Positions 1 through 11,161 of a DNA stretch of 64,000 nt are shown piece by piece. The notes beneath the pieces were generated by a model, which saw nothing but the letters and a program-made list of their open reading frames with translations, was not told where the DNA came from and ran no database searches. Origin of the DNA: Eledone cirrhosa (Eukaryota > Mollusca > Cephalopoda > Octopoda > Eledonidae); contig OZ024747.1 in the NCBI GenBank assembly GCA_964016885.1, positions 2,752,360 through 2,816,359 on the forward strand, read 5' to 3'. Both the position numbers and the translations under genes were made by a program. Positions within the stretch are counted from its first letter, which is position 1. Every line of letters starts with the position of its first letter.

Positions 1-20
1 CAATATATATATATATATAT
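1..20. repeat. (TA)n/(CAT)n microsatellite at window edge
   Basis: A short TA run passes into a CAT run that extends to about 40. The CAT run is the 3' tail of the minus-strand LINE fragment that follows. Confidence 0.8.
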
Positions 21-667
21 ATCATCATCATCATCATCATCTTCGTTTAACGTCCATTTTCCATGCTAGCATGGGTTAGACGGGAGTTGTCCTACTTGAG
101 GCAAGATTGGTCGGGTGACCATGTCTCGCTCATATAGGACTGTCTGGCAGGTTTTCTACGGCTGGATGCCCTTCCTAACACCAACCACATTTACAGTGTG
201 GAACTGGGAACTTTTTACCGTGTTACCTATATGCCCACATTACAGCGGGGACTGTGTGTTTTTTTCTCGTGACACCTACACGATCTCGATCTCATTTATT
301 TGGACTTGATGTTGTGGTACCAACTTTATAGAGAGAGGGTGATATTGGTGGGAGTGGGAGGATAGGGTAGGGGTAGTGGTTTGGGGTGTATATATTGGTT
401 AAGAGGTGCCTACTGACTGTAGCTTTCGCTTTGTACATAGGCAAGGCCGGTCTTCTGTATTACTGTATAGCACCAAAGATCTTAGTCCAGTGATATTGTC
501 TTGGAGAGGTGCAAGTGTGTAAGGTCGGAATTTATCAGATCGTCCCAGGTTTTTCTGGGTCTACCTACTCCGTAACTACCATCAATTTTGATCGCCCTGC
601 ACTTTTTTATACAGCTGTCGTCTTTCATGCGCATCACATGGCCATACCAACGTAGTCTTCTCTCGAA
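21..667 (-). mobile_element. RTE-like LINE 3' fragment (C-terminal coding relic plus 3' UTR)
   Basis: Read on the minus strand, the fragment ends in a GAT-repeat tail next to the signature CCATGCTAGCATGGG. Positions 400-667 align by eye with the better preserved LINE at 37190-37400, sharing stretches around CTGTATTACTG, GAGAGGTG..GTAAGGTCGG and CCATACCAACG. That part encodes the LINE C-terminal region (RWYGHVM type) but is broken by stops and indels. The 5' side stops abruptly at a TA repeat near 668. It is a dead, 5'-truncated copy. The RTE-like family assignment rests on the larger copy at 36.9-39 kb. Confidence 0.8.
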
Positions 668-785
668 TATATATATATATATATAACATTTAAATATAAA
701 TTAATATATATGATGAAACACAAATACCAACATATCTGCATTTATATTGCAAAAGAAATTTAGTTAGCTAGAATGAAATATACCA

Positions 786-789
<4 letters not shown>

Positions 790-878
<89 letters not shown>

Positions 879-892
879 TATATACAAAGATA
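790..892. repeat. (TA)n microsatellite, about 50 units
   Basis: An almost uninterrupted TA dinucleotide array. The YIYIYI open frames across it are artefacts of the dinucleotide. Confidence 0.98.
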
Positions 893-1262
893 AAGAGGCA
901 AACAGATAACACTGTTGAGAGATATTTTGAATTCTGGTATCAATGAAAGCATCAAAATAAATGATGTAGTTAGATTTTGAGCCTATGTGTAACAGACAGA
1001 CAGCAATGACTGCCATTATAATATAGATCTATATCTTATTCTATATCTATTTCAGTCTCTTTATTTCATTCATTTATCAACTCTAATCCTTCCCCAGCCT
1101 CCCTCTGTATATTAGAATTTATAGACAATGAGGCAATGCAGATCTGAACAAAGGCATAACATCCTTCGTACAAGTCTGTTAAGGCTAACTTTTACTTCTT
1201 TTACAAACTATTCATCGATATCTTTTATTTTTTGTTTTATCCTGTGTTATAATTTCATTATT

Positions 1263-1491
1263 TTAACCCTTTAGCATTTAAACTAGCCATATCCGGCCAG
1301 AATTCTCTCACCTCTTTCTGTTCAAACTGGCCAAAACCAGCTGCTCATACTTATGTTAATGTCTTCCTCTCAAAATAAATAATATTAGAATCTCATAGAT
1401 TTGATATTATGTGAGATAATTATATGAGATAAAGGGTTTACCATGAAAATACAATAGTAAATATAGAATAATGCAAATGGTGAAGGGTTAA
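1263..1491 (-). mobile_element. piggyBac-like MITE, family M1, copy a
   Basis: This 229-bp element begins TTAACCCTTTAGCATTTA and ends GAAGGGTTAA, so both ends show the tetranucleotide TTAA followed by an inverted CCCTT. Its interior matches copies at 48492 and 61432 in the opposite orientation, for example the GATATTATGTGAGATAATTA segment. TTAA target duplication with CCC-starting inverted ends is the hallmark of piggyBac elements. There is no coding capacity, so this is a non-autonomous derivative. Confidence 0.75.
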
Positions 1492-1507
1492 TCCATAAGA
1501 GAGCAGT

Positions 1508-1697
1508 GGATTGGCAGTATCGGTACAGTGTCGGGTAACATGCTTTTTAGCATAGAGTTACGTCACTTTATGCATCTGAAGTCAGTTTTACCTTTCGTCC
1601 TTACAGGGTCAATAAAATAAAGTACCAGTAATGCACTGGAGTTGATTTACTCATCTTTCTCCTCTCCCAACATTTTTGGCCTTATGCCTAAATGAGA
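1508..1697 (+). mobile_element. tRNA-derived SINE (family S1, long subtype)
   Basis: The head GGCAGTATCGGTACAG resembles a tRNA box A. The body has the family landmarks TTCGTCCTTACAGGGTCAATAA, AAAGTACCAGTAATGCACTGG and GGCCTTATGCCTAAAT. An extra segment of about 25 bp between the last two landmarks defines the long subtype. It is diverged, and box B (GAAGTCAGTT) is decayed. Confidence 0.8.
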
Positions 1698-1965
1698 TAT
1701 TTTTTTAATCTATATACAAATTATCTCCCTTACCTTATACTAACATTGTTAGTATAAGATGTAATCTGCCAACAATGTAAGATTTGTGATAACCAATCAG
1801 AAGTCTACATACTGTCCACCATCTTAGTTATTGTAAAATATTGCTAACCTGAACTGTAAACTGAAGAACTTAGAGGATTCCAGTCAGATCTGGTTGAAAC
1901 TGACCAACTTAATCGTTTATACTCTAACATTGGTATTGAGTACTCTTTCTTTCATTTATTGCATC

Positions 1966-2242
1966 TAACACACACACACCCACACACACTCTCTCTCTCA
2001 CACACACACTCACTCACTCACTCACACACACACTCACACACACACACTCACACATACACACTCACATACACACACACACACACTCACACACAGTCACACA
2101 GACGCCCTCACACACACACTCACTCACTCACACACTCACTCACACACACTCACACAATCACTCACACACACACACACACACACTCTCACTCACACACACA
2201 CACACTCACTCACATGCACTCACTCACACACACACACATTTC
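1966..2242. repeat. (CA)n with CACT interruptions
   Basis: An imperfect CACACA/CACT array. The HTHTHSL-rich open frame here is an artefact. Confidence 0.95.
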
Positions 2243-2297
2243 AAATTTCATATACAAGTTATCAATCAACCTGGGACTAAATTAGAAGACTGTTGCT

Positions 2298-2372
2298 TAA
2301 GCTGCTGCTGCTACTGCTGCTGCTGTTGCTGAGGAGGAGGAGGAGGAGGAGGAGGAGGAGGAAGGGGAGGAG
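2298..2372. repeat. (GCT)n followed by (GAG)n
   Basis: Two adjacent trinucleotide runs, GCT-type then GAG-type. No coding context is visible. Confidence 0.9.
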
Positions 2373-2910
2373 TAGGAATATTTCAGTATTGATATTATGC
2401 AATATTAGTAATATTTAGCCATCAGTTTGACCATATTGGCACCATCACAAACCTCTGAATGGAAGTAGATTTGGTTTTAGTTGATAATGTGTAAGTACGG
2501 TTGATTGATATTTTAAATATTTCTGAACATGGTTATCTGAATCCAGAAGTTATATTTCTAGAATATCTCTTATTCTATGAAGCATATGTAGGAAACTGCA
2601 AGAATAAACACTGAGCTAGATTTTTGTGGAGAGCGATGTACTAAAGCTATTATTATATTTATAATAAAAATGCTTGAAACATTTAGATAATATTTATAAT
2701 GGAATGAAGTCGTAACTATATCTGTTTCAGCTATCAAGTATATTTTAGATAAATTTATTTTTGTCAATGTAGAAAGTAAACCAGGATCTCATAAGAGCAA
2801 ATAAATAAAAGTGGGTAGATACAGAGAACCATTAAACATAAATTCTATTTCTGCTTTGATGGTTTCAAAATGGAAAGTAAAGTGAGACTGGCAGTATTTA
2901 ATATAATATA

Positions 2911-2951
<41 letters not shown>

Positions 2952-3103
2952 TCCATTAAAATATGTTACCAAACACTATTATTTATATCATAATTTAATT
3001 TACAATTGTTTCATCCTTGTGGGTCTCATCAGAATTAATCAATATATAAATAATTACCTCAACAAGTTCATCTTTTCAAACACAAATAATCTGTAGAATG
3101 TTG
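2373..3103. other. AT-rich unique DNA with a TA run
   Basis: No gene or recognised repeat is seen apart from a TATAA-type run and TA array at about 2901-2944. Confidence 0.5.
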
Positions 3104-3226
3104 CAACTCCTGGCAGAGTGAACAATGTGAAATAAAGTGTCTGGCTCAAAAACACAACACATCGCCAATCCAACCTCATGATTGTAAACGCAACTACCTA
3201 ACCATTAAGCTACACATCTTCACAAT
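3104..3226 (-). mobile_element. tRNA-derived SINE relic (family S2 head)
   Basis: On the minus strand a box A-like TAGCTTAATGGTTAGG and a degraded box B region are followed by the S2 landmark GACACTTTATTTCACATTG. The LINE-derived tail is missing. Confidence 0.6.
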
Positions 3227-3574
3227 GTCTTGTTAAAACATGACCCAGCCATTTCTACTTCATTAGTCCCTAACTTTGCAGCTGATATCCTCTATATCTC
3301 TTATCTCACCTACTTTTCTAATTGTAAATTCTATTGTTTAATAAACGTTTATTAAATAAAAACATGCATGAATAAATACAACAAGCTGATATGAGGGGCT
3401 GATACCTAATGCTTTTTTCCCTTCCTATATCCGGCCTTTTTCACACAGATTTCCCTGTAAACAATGAAGTTTCTTTGATAGAGTCTAACTCATTAATAAA
3501 TTAACAACTAGATTAATCATTGCTCTTTATATCAATATATTTGTGCATGTCTTTGCATGAAAGATGCTTATATA

Positions 3575-3970
3575 AACACATATATATATACATATATACA
3601 TATACATTCATACATAAATACATTAATATATTCTTACTTACATTCATACATACTTACGTAGATCATACACACACACACATGAATACATACATACATACAT
3701 GTATTTATGCATGCATGTGTATATATGCACATACATACACAGACACCTACGTATATATATACATACATATATATATACAAATGCAGACACATATGTACAT
3801 ATATATACACACATATACATGTATATATACATTCATGTGTGTGTATGCACATATATCCATGCATCCATACATATATATATACATCCATATGCATCCATAC
3901 ATATATATATATACATACATACATACATACATATATACATACATACAAACATACATGCATACATTTATAT
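3575..3970. repeat. (CATA)n/(TA)n compound microsatellite
   Basis: Alternating TA, CATA and CACA tracts. Overlapping open frames on both strands are low-complexity artefacts. Confidence 0.95.
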
Positions 3971-4140
3971 ATTTTTCTTGGTTTCACTCATTGGACTGAA
4001 GCCATGCTGGAGCAATACCTTAAAATGTTTATATGATCATATTGTAATCAATGCTTATTTTATCGATCTCTGTTTGTTGTACTGCTACATCACAGGTCAT
4101 AATCAAACAGTCCTGGGTAGAGAGAGTCACTCAGAAGCAC

Positions 4141-4716
4141 ATGTGTGTGTCTGTGTGTGTGTCTATGTATGTGAGTGTATCCGAGTGTCTCTGTTAGTGT
4201 GTCTGTGTGTGCATGTGTGTGTATCTGTGTGAGTGTCTGTATGTCTCTGTGTCTCTGTGTGTGTCTGTGTGTGTCTGTGTGTGTCTGTGTGAGTGTGTGT
4301 ATGTGTGTGTGTGTGTGTGTGTGTATGTGTGTGTGTCTGTGTGTGGGTCTGTGTATGTGTTCTGTGTCTGTGTCTGTGTGTGTATGTGTGTCTGTGTGTC
4401 TCTGTTTGTGTGTTTCTTTGTGTCTGTGTATGTGTGTGTGTATGTGTGTGTGCGTGTGTGTGTGTGTGTGTGTCTGTGTCTGTGTCTGCGTGTGTCTGTG
4501 TGTCTGTGTGTCTCTCTTTGTGTGTTTCTTTGTGCCTCTCTGTGTATGTGTGTGTGTATGTGTGTCTGCCTGTGTATGTGTTTCTTTGTGTCTGTTTGTG
4601 TATGTGTGTGTGTATGTGTGTATGTGTGTCTGTCTGTGTATGTGTGTGCATGTGTGTCTATCTGTGTATGTGTGTGTATGTGTGTCTGTCTGTGTATGTG
4701 TGTATGTGTTCATTTA
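4141..4716. repeat. Long (TG)n/(CTGTG)n array
   Basis: About 575 bp of TG repeats regularly interrupted by CTG and TATG variants. All six frames are open over long stretches because the array is nearly stop-free, so the VCVCV and HTHTH open frames are not genes. Confidence 0.97.
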
Positions 4717-4950
4717 CTTAGGAAAGCCACATTGAAACTCACGATATCTAGAAAGTAAGAGTTATCTCCCTCAATGATTTAGGTTGTCCAAACAGCTGAG
4801 CAGTTTCCAAGTTATTAGAAATATTAACACCATTTCTGTGAGACTAACAGGAATTTACTATCTTGTGAAATTGTTGTGAAATTGTTGTTATTGTTATGTA
4901 ACCCTCAGATAATTTCTGATGAGGTAAACTCAGATTTGCATATGTGATCA

Positions 4951-5064
4951 AATAATTGTTTCTACTTTTGGTACAAGGCCAGCAATTACCCAGCACATTA
5001 CTGGTACTTTATTTTATGGACCCCGTAAGGATGAAAGGCAAAGTTAACCTCGGCGGGATTTTAA
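4951..5064 (-). mobile_element. tRNA-derived SINE S1, 5'-truncated
   Basis: Minus-strand S1 tail from TTGTTTCTACTTTTGG through GGCCAGCAATTACCCAG to CTCGGCGGGATTT. The tRNA head is absent. It forms the outer left arm of the foldback structure that runs to 5602. Confidence 0.9.
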
Positions 5065-5065
5065 T

Positions 5066-5414
5066 ATTTGATTCGTTTGCAAGCAACCAGCCTCATTATG
5101 CTATGTGTTTTTATTTAGATGAACATCACCAACCTTTTTTGATTTTGTTTTTAACTTTCAGCAATGTCGGCCATAAAATCGCTAGATATGCAAATTAAGC
5201 TAATCAGCCAATGAATACTTTAGAAAATGTTATATATTCTCAAGAGTTCTAATGAGTGACACAAGAGAGATACACAATCTTGAGAAAGGGCAATAACCCA
5301 GAAAATATATTGTCAATTGTTTCTCTCTGTTATTGCTAGAATAAAAAGATGGTGATGGTCATCCAATAACCATAGCATAATGAGGCAGTTTGCTTGCAAA
5401 CGAATCAAATATTA
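5066..5414. repeat. Foldback element flanked by inverted SINEs
   Basis: The left arm at 5066-5112 (TTGATTCGTTTGCAAGCAA and on to CATTATGCTATG) is repeated inverted at 5368-5414. The loop of about 255 bp contains a segment, near 5255-5345 around AATCTTGAGAAAGGGCAATAACC, that recurs inverted at 52980-53065. SINE tails lie just outside both arms in opposite orientation. Confidence 0.75.
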
Positions 5415-5602
5415 TTGGCAGTTATTGGTAGAGGAGTCAGATGCTGTTTTGTAGCATAGAGTTACGGCCCTTTGTGGTCTCAGTTCAAATCCTGCCGAGG
5501 TTAACTTTGCCTTTCATTCCTACGGGGTCGATAGAATAAAGTACCAGTAATGCACTGGGATAATTGCTGGCCTTGTGCCAAAAGTAGAAACAATTATTAT
5601 TT
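5411..5602 (+). mobile_element. tRNA-derived SINE S1, near full length
   Basis: Starts at GGCAGTTATTGGTAGAGG (box A-like) and has box B-like CAGTTCAAATCC. The S1 body follows, ending GGCCTTGTGCCAAAAGTAGAAACAATTATT. The following ATTTGATATAAAACTCAC is shared with the sequence after the SINE at 53146. Confidence 0.9.
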
Positions 5603-5605
5603 GAT

Positions 5606-6480
5606 ATAAAACTCACAAATACATTTACGTATCTGCTATGTTAGAGCAAAAAAACCAAAACCCAGATTTATTTTCCCAGAAATGACATTTTGTGGATATT
5701 ACAACACACTCTGGCATGTATTAATGGCGAATCATATCAGGTGCAGTGTGACACACCTGATATGCTGTGTTTATTCTACTGTTGTTCTTTAGCCCCAGAT
5801 CCAGCAGAACTATATCAATGGTTCTTAAGCACAATTATTCCAAGACCCCATTATCTAATATTCCCCTCTGTTCTAAAACAGTAGCATTTGATCTGAGTGA
5901 AATGTGACTGATGTTTCTAACAAGGCAACAGACCATATGATTTTCTCCACATTGCTCACAGATTCTGAAGATAGCCAATGGCTAAAATAGAGTCACTGTT
6001 ATTATCAATGATAATTATCTCCAATAATTGATTAGTAATCCAATGTTATTACAAAAGATAACATTATTTATAATTCATACTTAAAGAATGTTCTATTGTT
6101 TCCAACATTTTCAATACCAAGAACCACTTTTACTTAAATGACAACTATTCTTCTCCTTGGCAGATATATGGTGAAAATAATTGATAGCCAATAGTGGGTG
6201 TATATTATCTTTTTTAACAAAGTACTTGAAGCTTAACTCAGGATACCCCAGGATAGGAATCGATGACATATTCTTATTTTTATTATCTATGAAATAAAAA
6301 ATATATAAACTTTTTATTGTTTTATTAACTAAAAATTATCAATAATTCCTGTAAAGCTTAAGAAAAATAATTTTCATAAATAAAATTGTAAAATAAACAT
6401 TTTAAAATTATAAATATTTTAAAGATGTATATTTATGTTTATGCGTTTATCTTTTAGTCCATTTTAGATGCGAAATAACT
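5606..6480. other. AT-rich DNA, nothing recognised
   Basis: Only short chance open frames. A small inverted pair, ATCAGGTG..CACCTGAT, lies near 5737-5764. Confidence 0.5.
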
Positions 6481-6481
6481 T

Positions 6482-6702
6482 TTAACCCTTTTGGTACCAA
6501 CCTGGCCAAAACTGGCTCCGGTTCTATAAAATAAAACCATCCATTTTAAAGGTTTCCAATTTAAATTTAAATCTTCCAACAACATACCATGATTCTTAAA
6601 TTAAGTTATTATTTTAGTAATTAAATAATTAATAGTTCCATTAAATCCTCCAAAATTCTTCATTAATTAATTAAAATAGAAATACAGTCATGAAAGAGTT
6701 AA
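6482..6702 (+). mobile_element. piggyBac-like MITE, family M2, copy a
   Basis: Begins TTAACCCTTTTGGTACCAA and ends GAAAGAGTTAA. The interior includes CTGGCCAAAACTGGCTC and AAAGGTTTCCA, and matches the longer copy at 35748. TTAA at each end and an inverted CCCTTT-type end point to piggyBac-type mobilisation. It is non-coding. Confidence 0.7.
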
Positions 6703-7021
6703 TGTTTCATAACGATGTTTCACAAATAAAGTATAAAGAGTCGCCTCCCTTAGAGAAGCTAGTCAATCTTCAGTCATCATATTTTTGAATGAAGAGTTGC
6801 CTATGAAAGTATTGTTATATAGTTATATACATGCTCTCCTCAGATATTTCACATCGTTCTACCTCACTAATACCCAGGAGACAGCCATAAACAGTAGTTT
6901 CTCTTTTCCTTCTCTCTAAATCTCCGTTCTTATAATTATATAGGAAATAAGTACATTTTTGGTTTGCAACAAAATTGGAATGGTTGCCGACAATATAGTA
7001 AGGTTCATTTGCTTCATATTT
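6703..7021. other. AT-rich unique DNA
   Basis: No gene or repeat is seen. Confidence 0.45.
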
Positions 7022-7405
7022 ATTTGTGTCTGTGTGTCTGTCTCAGTGTGTGTCTGTCTTTGAGTATGTGCATTCATCGGTGTAGCTGTGTGTCTGTCTT
7101 TGAGTATGTGCATTCATCAGTGTAGCTGTGTGTCTGTGTGTCTGTCTGTGTTTCAGTGTGTGTGTGTGTAAGTGTGTGTGTGTGTCTTTGCGTGTGCATA
7201 TGTGTGTGTTTCTGTGTGTGTGTCCGTGTGTACGTCTATGTGTCTGTTTCTGTGTATGTGTGTCTGTCTTTGTGTCTTTGCGTCTGTGTGTGTGTCTATG
7301 TCTTTGAGTCAGTGTATGTGTCTGTGTGTCTATGTGTCTATGTTTCTGTGTGTCTGTGTGTCTGTCTCTGTGTGTCTGTGTGTCTGTGCATGTTTGCATG
7401 TGTAA
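7022..7405. repeat. (TG)n/(CTGTG)n array
   Basis: Contains a local duplication of about 50 bp, TGTGTGTCTGTCTTTGAGTA, at roughly 7046-7130. Otherwise it is degenerate TG repeat with artefactual open frames. Confidence 0.95.
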
Positions 7406-7614
7406 ATGTACAAAATGCATCAGCATGCATGCGAGATTATCAGTTGGTTACTGCTTACTAAAACAATTTATTGATCAATATAATACAACACAAGCCAACC
7501 AGGAAACCTCTGCATGGTTGCTAAAAATAGCAACCACAATTTCCCTAAAATCCCACTCAACATATTGGATATTAGCAAGAGAGTGGCAACAATAAACCTT
7601 GTCATTTGGTACAC

Positions 7615-8075
7615 AACCTATAAAGTGGTCATGTTGGTGACACAACAAAAAGCACCCAGTCCACCCTGTAAAATGATTGCATTGGTGACACAACAAAAAA
7701 TACCCAGTCCACCTTGTAAAATGATTGCATTGGTGACACAACAAAAAATACCCAGTCCACCTTGTAAAATGATTGCATTGGTGACACAACAAAAAGCACC
7801 CAGTCCACCCTGTAAAATGATTGCATTGGTGACACAACAAAAAGCACCCAGTCCACCCTGTAAAATGATTGCATTGGTGACACAACAAAAAATACCCAGT
7901 CCACCTTGTAAATGTGGTTGGAGTTAGGAAAGGCACCCAACCATAGAAACCAAGCCAGAAACAGTTCTGTATGAGCAAGACTTGGGCCTCTGATCTACCT
8001 AGTCTCATGACGGTACAACTCATCAAACCCATGCTAGCATGGAAAAATGGACGTTAAATGATGATGATGATGGTG
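7615..8075 (+). mobile_element. RTE-like LINE 3' UTR fragment with expanded 48-bp minisatellite
   Basis: The distal part (7909-8075) has the RTE-tail landmarks GTGGTTGGAGTTAGGAAAGGC, CAAGCCAGAAACAGTTCTGT, CCCATGCTAGCATGG and a terminal GATGAT run. Upstream the GCACCCAGTCCA..TGTAAA unit of the 3' UTR is repeated six times. Because 48 is divisible by three, this creates long but meaningless open frames on both strands. Confidence 0.85.
7636..7911. repeat. 48-bp tandem repeat, six copies
   Basis: Units begin at 7636, 7684, 7732, 7780, 7828 and 7876, an exact 48-bp period. Two variants alternate, AAAAAGCACCC/CCACCC and AAAAAATACCC/CCACCTT, in the order C T T C C T. Confidence 0.95.
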
Positions 8076-8548
8076 AAAATATTAAGTTTGTTTTTATATC
8101 AATGTGAAATAGTTTGTAAACAAGTAATATGTTTAGAATATATGAAATGGTAGAATTATTATCCTGTTTAAAAAGTATCTCAAAAGTTCATACCATAGGA
8201 CAAGATGTCTATTGGTATTCGTTGTGACTCTGTGCATTCTGAGTTCAAATCCTGCTGAGACTATCTTTAACTGGGGTAGTTGAAATAAAGGACCTGTCGA
8301 AGGTAGTGAACTGGAAGAATTGTTCGAGTATCGAATGATATAACATGTGGGGATTTTGTTCTGACTCTTAGAATTCTGAGTTTAAGTCTTGATATAACCT
8401 GTTTGGGTGATAAACTTAATCCTTCACCCAGTTAACACCATTCTCTGGTCCTTAGGTGACTTTAACAGCGTCAACAAGAGTACAAGCATTTCTTTCTCTT
8501 TCAATCCCATCAGTTTCAGAGGCCCAACTCTTTCATTCCTAACTAAAC
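8076..8548. other. Unique DNA with possible decayed SINE S1
   Basis: ATTCTGAGTTCAAATCCTGCTGAG at about 8235-8262 resembles the S1 box B region, and a second weaker one lies near 8371. Neither has a convincing head or tail. Confidence 0.35.
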
Positions 8549-9680
8549 TGCAATGGGTGTGAAGGATGATCTTTTTAACTGGTTGAAGTCCTTCATTCTC
8601 AGTCGAAGAGAGGTAGTCACGGTTCTGGGACAGCATTCCTCACCATATGAGATGTCATCTGGTGTACCACAGGGATCTGTTCTTGGCCCCCTTTTGTTTG
8701 TGGCATATATTAATGACATAGATGCCAACTTAAGGAATGCCACAGTACTAAAGTACACAGACGACATCAAGCTGTACCTTGAGATAAAAAGGACAGATCC
8801 TGAACACTATAGATCTTGCTTGCAGTCTGACCTGGACACAATGCAACAATGGATCTCAGACTGGCAACTCAAGCTAGCTGTGGACAAGTGCACCACCATG
8901 CATTTTGGGAGTAAAAACCCAGCGTCCACATACTCCCTCCACAGCACTAATATAAAGAAGTCTTCCTGTGAACGTGACCTGGGCATTACGGTCAGCAGCG
9001 ATTTGCGTTGGACAAGGCACGTCTCTAAAATTGTCAAGAGGGCCGAGGGTGTCTTAGCATCACTCAGCAAGACCTTTGTCAGCCGCTCTCCAGATATCTA
9101 TTTAAGGCTGTATACAGCTATGGTGCGACCACACTTAGAATTTGCATCACCAGTCTGGAACCCCTATCTTGCTCAGGACATTGACCGCCTGGAAACTGTT
9201 CAGAGACGTGCAACCAAGCGAATACCCTCCATCCGGCATCTACCATACTCTGAGCGCCTTGCTTCCCTGGGCATGGATTCATTGAAGCTCCGACGCCTGG
9301 CATCTGACTTGGTTAACAATTTTGTGGGTTTTTACCATGTTGCCAACAACAACCCTGAGTACCTTTTCGATTTCCATGTGTCTAACACACGTGGACATGC
9401 CCACAAAGTAAGAAAACAGCACAGTTCCCATGACTTTCGGAAACATTTTTTCACGCTCAGAGTTGCTGAAGCATGGAACAAACTACCTGCATCAGTTGTT
9501 AGCTGTCGAGACACTGCATCCTTTAAGGCCTCCATGCTTCCCGAGATCCGCCAACACTACAGCTAACACATACACACATGTATTTCCCTGACATTTGTGT
9601 ATTATTCTATGTACTATATTGACGAGTTGTAGTGCACCTGAGCACTTTACACAATAATTTCATTATTATTATTAAACAGC
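8549..9680 (+). mobile_element. CR1/jockey-type LINE, 5'-truncated, 3' half
   Basis: Covers the reverse-transcriptase reading frame at 8553-9566 plus a 3' UTR of about 110 bp that ends in an ATTATTATTATT tail at 9665-9676. The 5' boundary near 8549 cuts through the reverse transcriptase; no apurinic endonuclease or gag-like ORF1 remains. Short microsatellite tails rather than poly(A) are typical of CR1-like elements. The uninterrupted frame implies relatively recent insertion. It could equally be assigned to a neighbouring clade such as Rex1 or L2. Confidence 0.85.
8553..9566 (+). CDS. LINE reverse transcriptase, C-terminal part (partial)
   Basis: An open frame of 337 codons encoding the palm and thumb regions of a non-LTR retrotransposon reverse transcriptase. 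The product would copy element RNA into DNA at a nicked target site. Visible motifs are SGVPQGSVLGPLLF (residues 36-49, palm motif B), YTDD (68-71, in place of the usual F/YADD) and a C-terminal region with RPHLEFASPVWNPYLAQDID followed by VQRRATKRI, typical of CR1/jockey-type elements. The Met used here is only the first in-frame ATG after the truncation, not a true start. The Ala-to-Thr change beside the catalytic Asp pair is unusual, and whether it is tolerated cannot be judged from sequence. No frameshift is present. It is a retrotransposon remnant, not a host gene. Confidence 0.85.
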   Translation: MGVKDDLFNWLKSFILSRREVVTVLGQHSSPYEMSSGVPQGSVLGPLLFVAYINDIDANLRNATVLKYTDDIKLYLEIKRTDPEHYRSCLQSDLDTMQQWISDWQLKLAVDKCTTMHFGSKNPASTYSLHSTNIKKSSCERDLGITVSSDLRWTRHVSKIVKRAEGVLASLSKTFVSRSPDIYLRLYTAMVRPHLEFASPVWNPYLAQDIDRLETVQRRATKRIPSIRHLPYSERLASLGMDSLKLRRLASDLVNNFVGFYHVANNNPEYLFDFHVSNTRGHAHKVRKQHSSHDFRKHFFTLRVAEAWNKLPASVVSCRDTASFKASMLPEIRQHYS

Positions 9681-9689
9681 AGTGTGTGT

Positions 9690-10869
9690 GAGTTTTCCTG
9701 ATATATGTGAGCATTCTCCAGTTATTGTCATCATTTAACCCCAGGTAACCTTTCATTGAGCAGGACTATGTTCAAGGATATTCCAGTAATGGCTGTCTTG
9801 CCTATTATTTCTAACAAAGTGAATCTAGGACTACATTATTCAATGTACCTTTTTTCTAATGCAATATGGTATGGCTTGCAGGAGATTCGGCTGTTATTTT
9901 TAGTGTTGAGTCTACCTAAGTTCACTTCATCAACCTGAGACTATGGTAGAAGATACTTGCTGAAGGGGCAGCACAGTTGGATCAAACTCCAAACCACATA
10001 ATTATAAAACCATGCAGAATATATTCAAAGACCTCTCTAATCTAGAACCTAATCATATACTGCTCATTCTTTCTGGACTTTGTCATTGATTCTTATACAA
10101 TGTCTTAGTAAAATCCATATAAAAGCTCACCAAGCGATTAGCATGATGTTGCTTCCCGATACCCTCCACTCCAGACATGTTGTCTCATCACTCTATCTCT
10201 TCTATAATAACTACAGGGGTCTTTTCTCTTCAGAGATGACTGATTTTCTGTCACCTTCTTTAAACTCCACCCAATTCACTTGTTTTGTTTTTCTCTTCTC
10301 CCTAAGTACATTGTTTACCCCATCCATCCCAGACTTCACAATAAACACTTTTTTCTAGAGTTACCTCCTCAGAATACCCTCTTTTCCTTACATTCTCTCC
10401 CTGCCCATGTTTTTTAGGTTATTTTTTAATCCTTTGTTCCTGCAGCTGTCAGCTCGCAGCTGTTCAAGAGGGTAAAATCAATCATATTGATCTTCTCTGT
10501 CTCTGAGGGTCTGTGAAAACCATTGATTGGTACAGCCCCTTTCCTCCAAACCAAACCTTAAAAAAAAAACCGAAAGAATTTTGTATACATTATTTACATT
10601 AATAGTTAAACATACAATTAATTTGTATTTCTATACCTAATAGTGTTGTTCAGTCAATGCTATAAGTGTTGTGTACACAGCCGGCTGATCAAAGGGACAT
10701 CATCTACTCTTCCTTGATAAATTACTTTATTGGTATTTAATTAGCATATCTCTAGAATGGCTTCTACATTTGGCAGGTTTTAAACTACAGTCCCCTCCCC
10801 CTCACACACACATATTACAGAAACATTATGTATGGACTTGTTACTCCTGATGGAGTCATAGAGGCACTA

Positions 10870-10870
<1 letters not shown>
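9690..10870. other. Unique AT-rich DNA
   Basis: No gene is supported. An open frame near 10080-10358 has no splice context or recognisable product. An A9 run lies at about 10559-10569. Confidence 0.45.

Positions 10871-10871
<1 letters not shown>

Positions 10872-10903
<32 letters not shown>
10872..10903. repeat. (TA)n microsatellite
   Basis: Simple TA run. Confidence 0.95.
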
Positions 10904-10906
<3 letters not shown>

Positions 10907-10940
10907 AATGAATAATAACAGGTAGACATCATATAATCCT

Positions 10941-11077
10941 AGGATAATCCTATACCTAATATATATATATATATAGGTATATATATATATATACATCTAG
11001 GATAATCCTATACCTAATATATATATATATATATATATAGGTATATATATATATATACATCTAGGATAATCCTATAC

Positions 11078-11161
<84 letters not shown>

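Noticed and set aside
4090..4758. Several open frames of 140-207 codons on both strands
   Set aside because: All lie in a TG/CTG repeat and translate to VCVC or HTHT; no stop codons can arise in the repeat, so length is meaningless.
7475..8032. 185-codon minus-strand and 137-codon plus-strand frames with repeated peptide units
   Set aside because: Created by the 48-bp minisatellite, whose period is a multiple of three, within a LINE 3' UTR.
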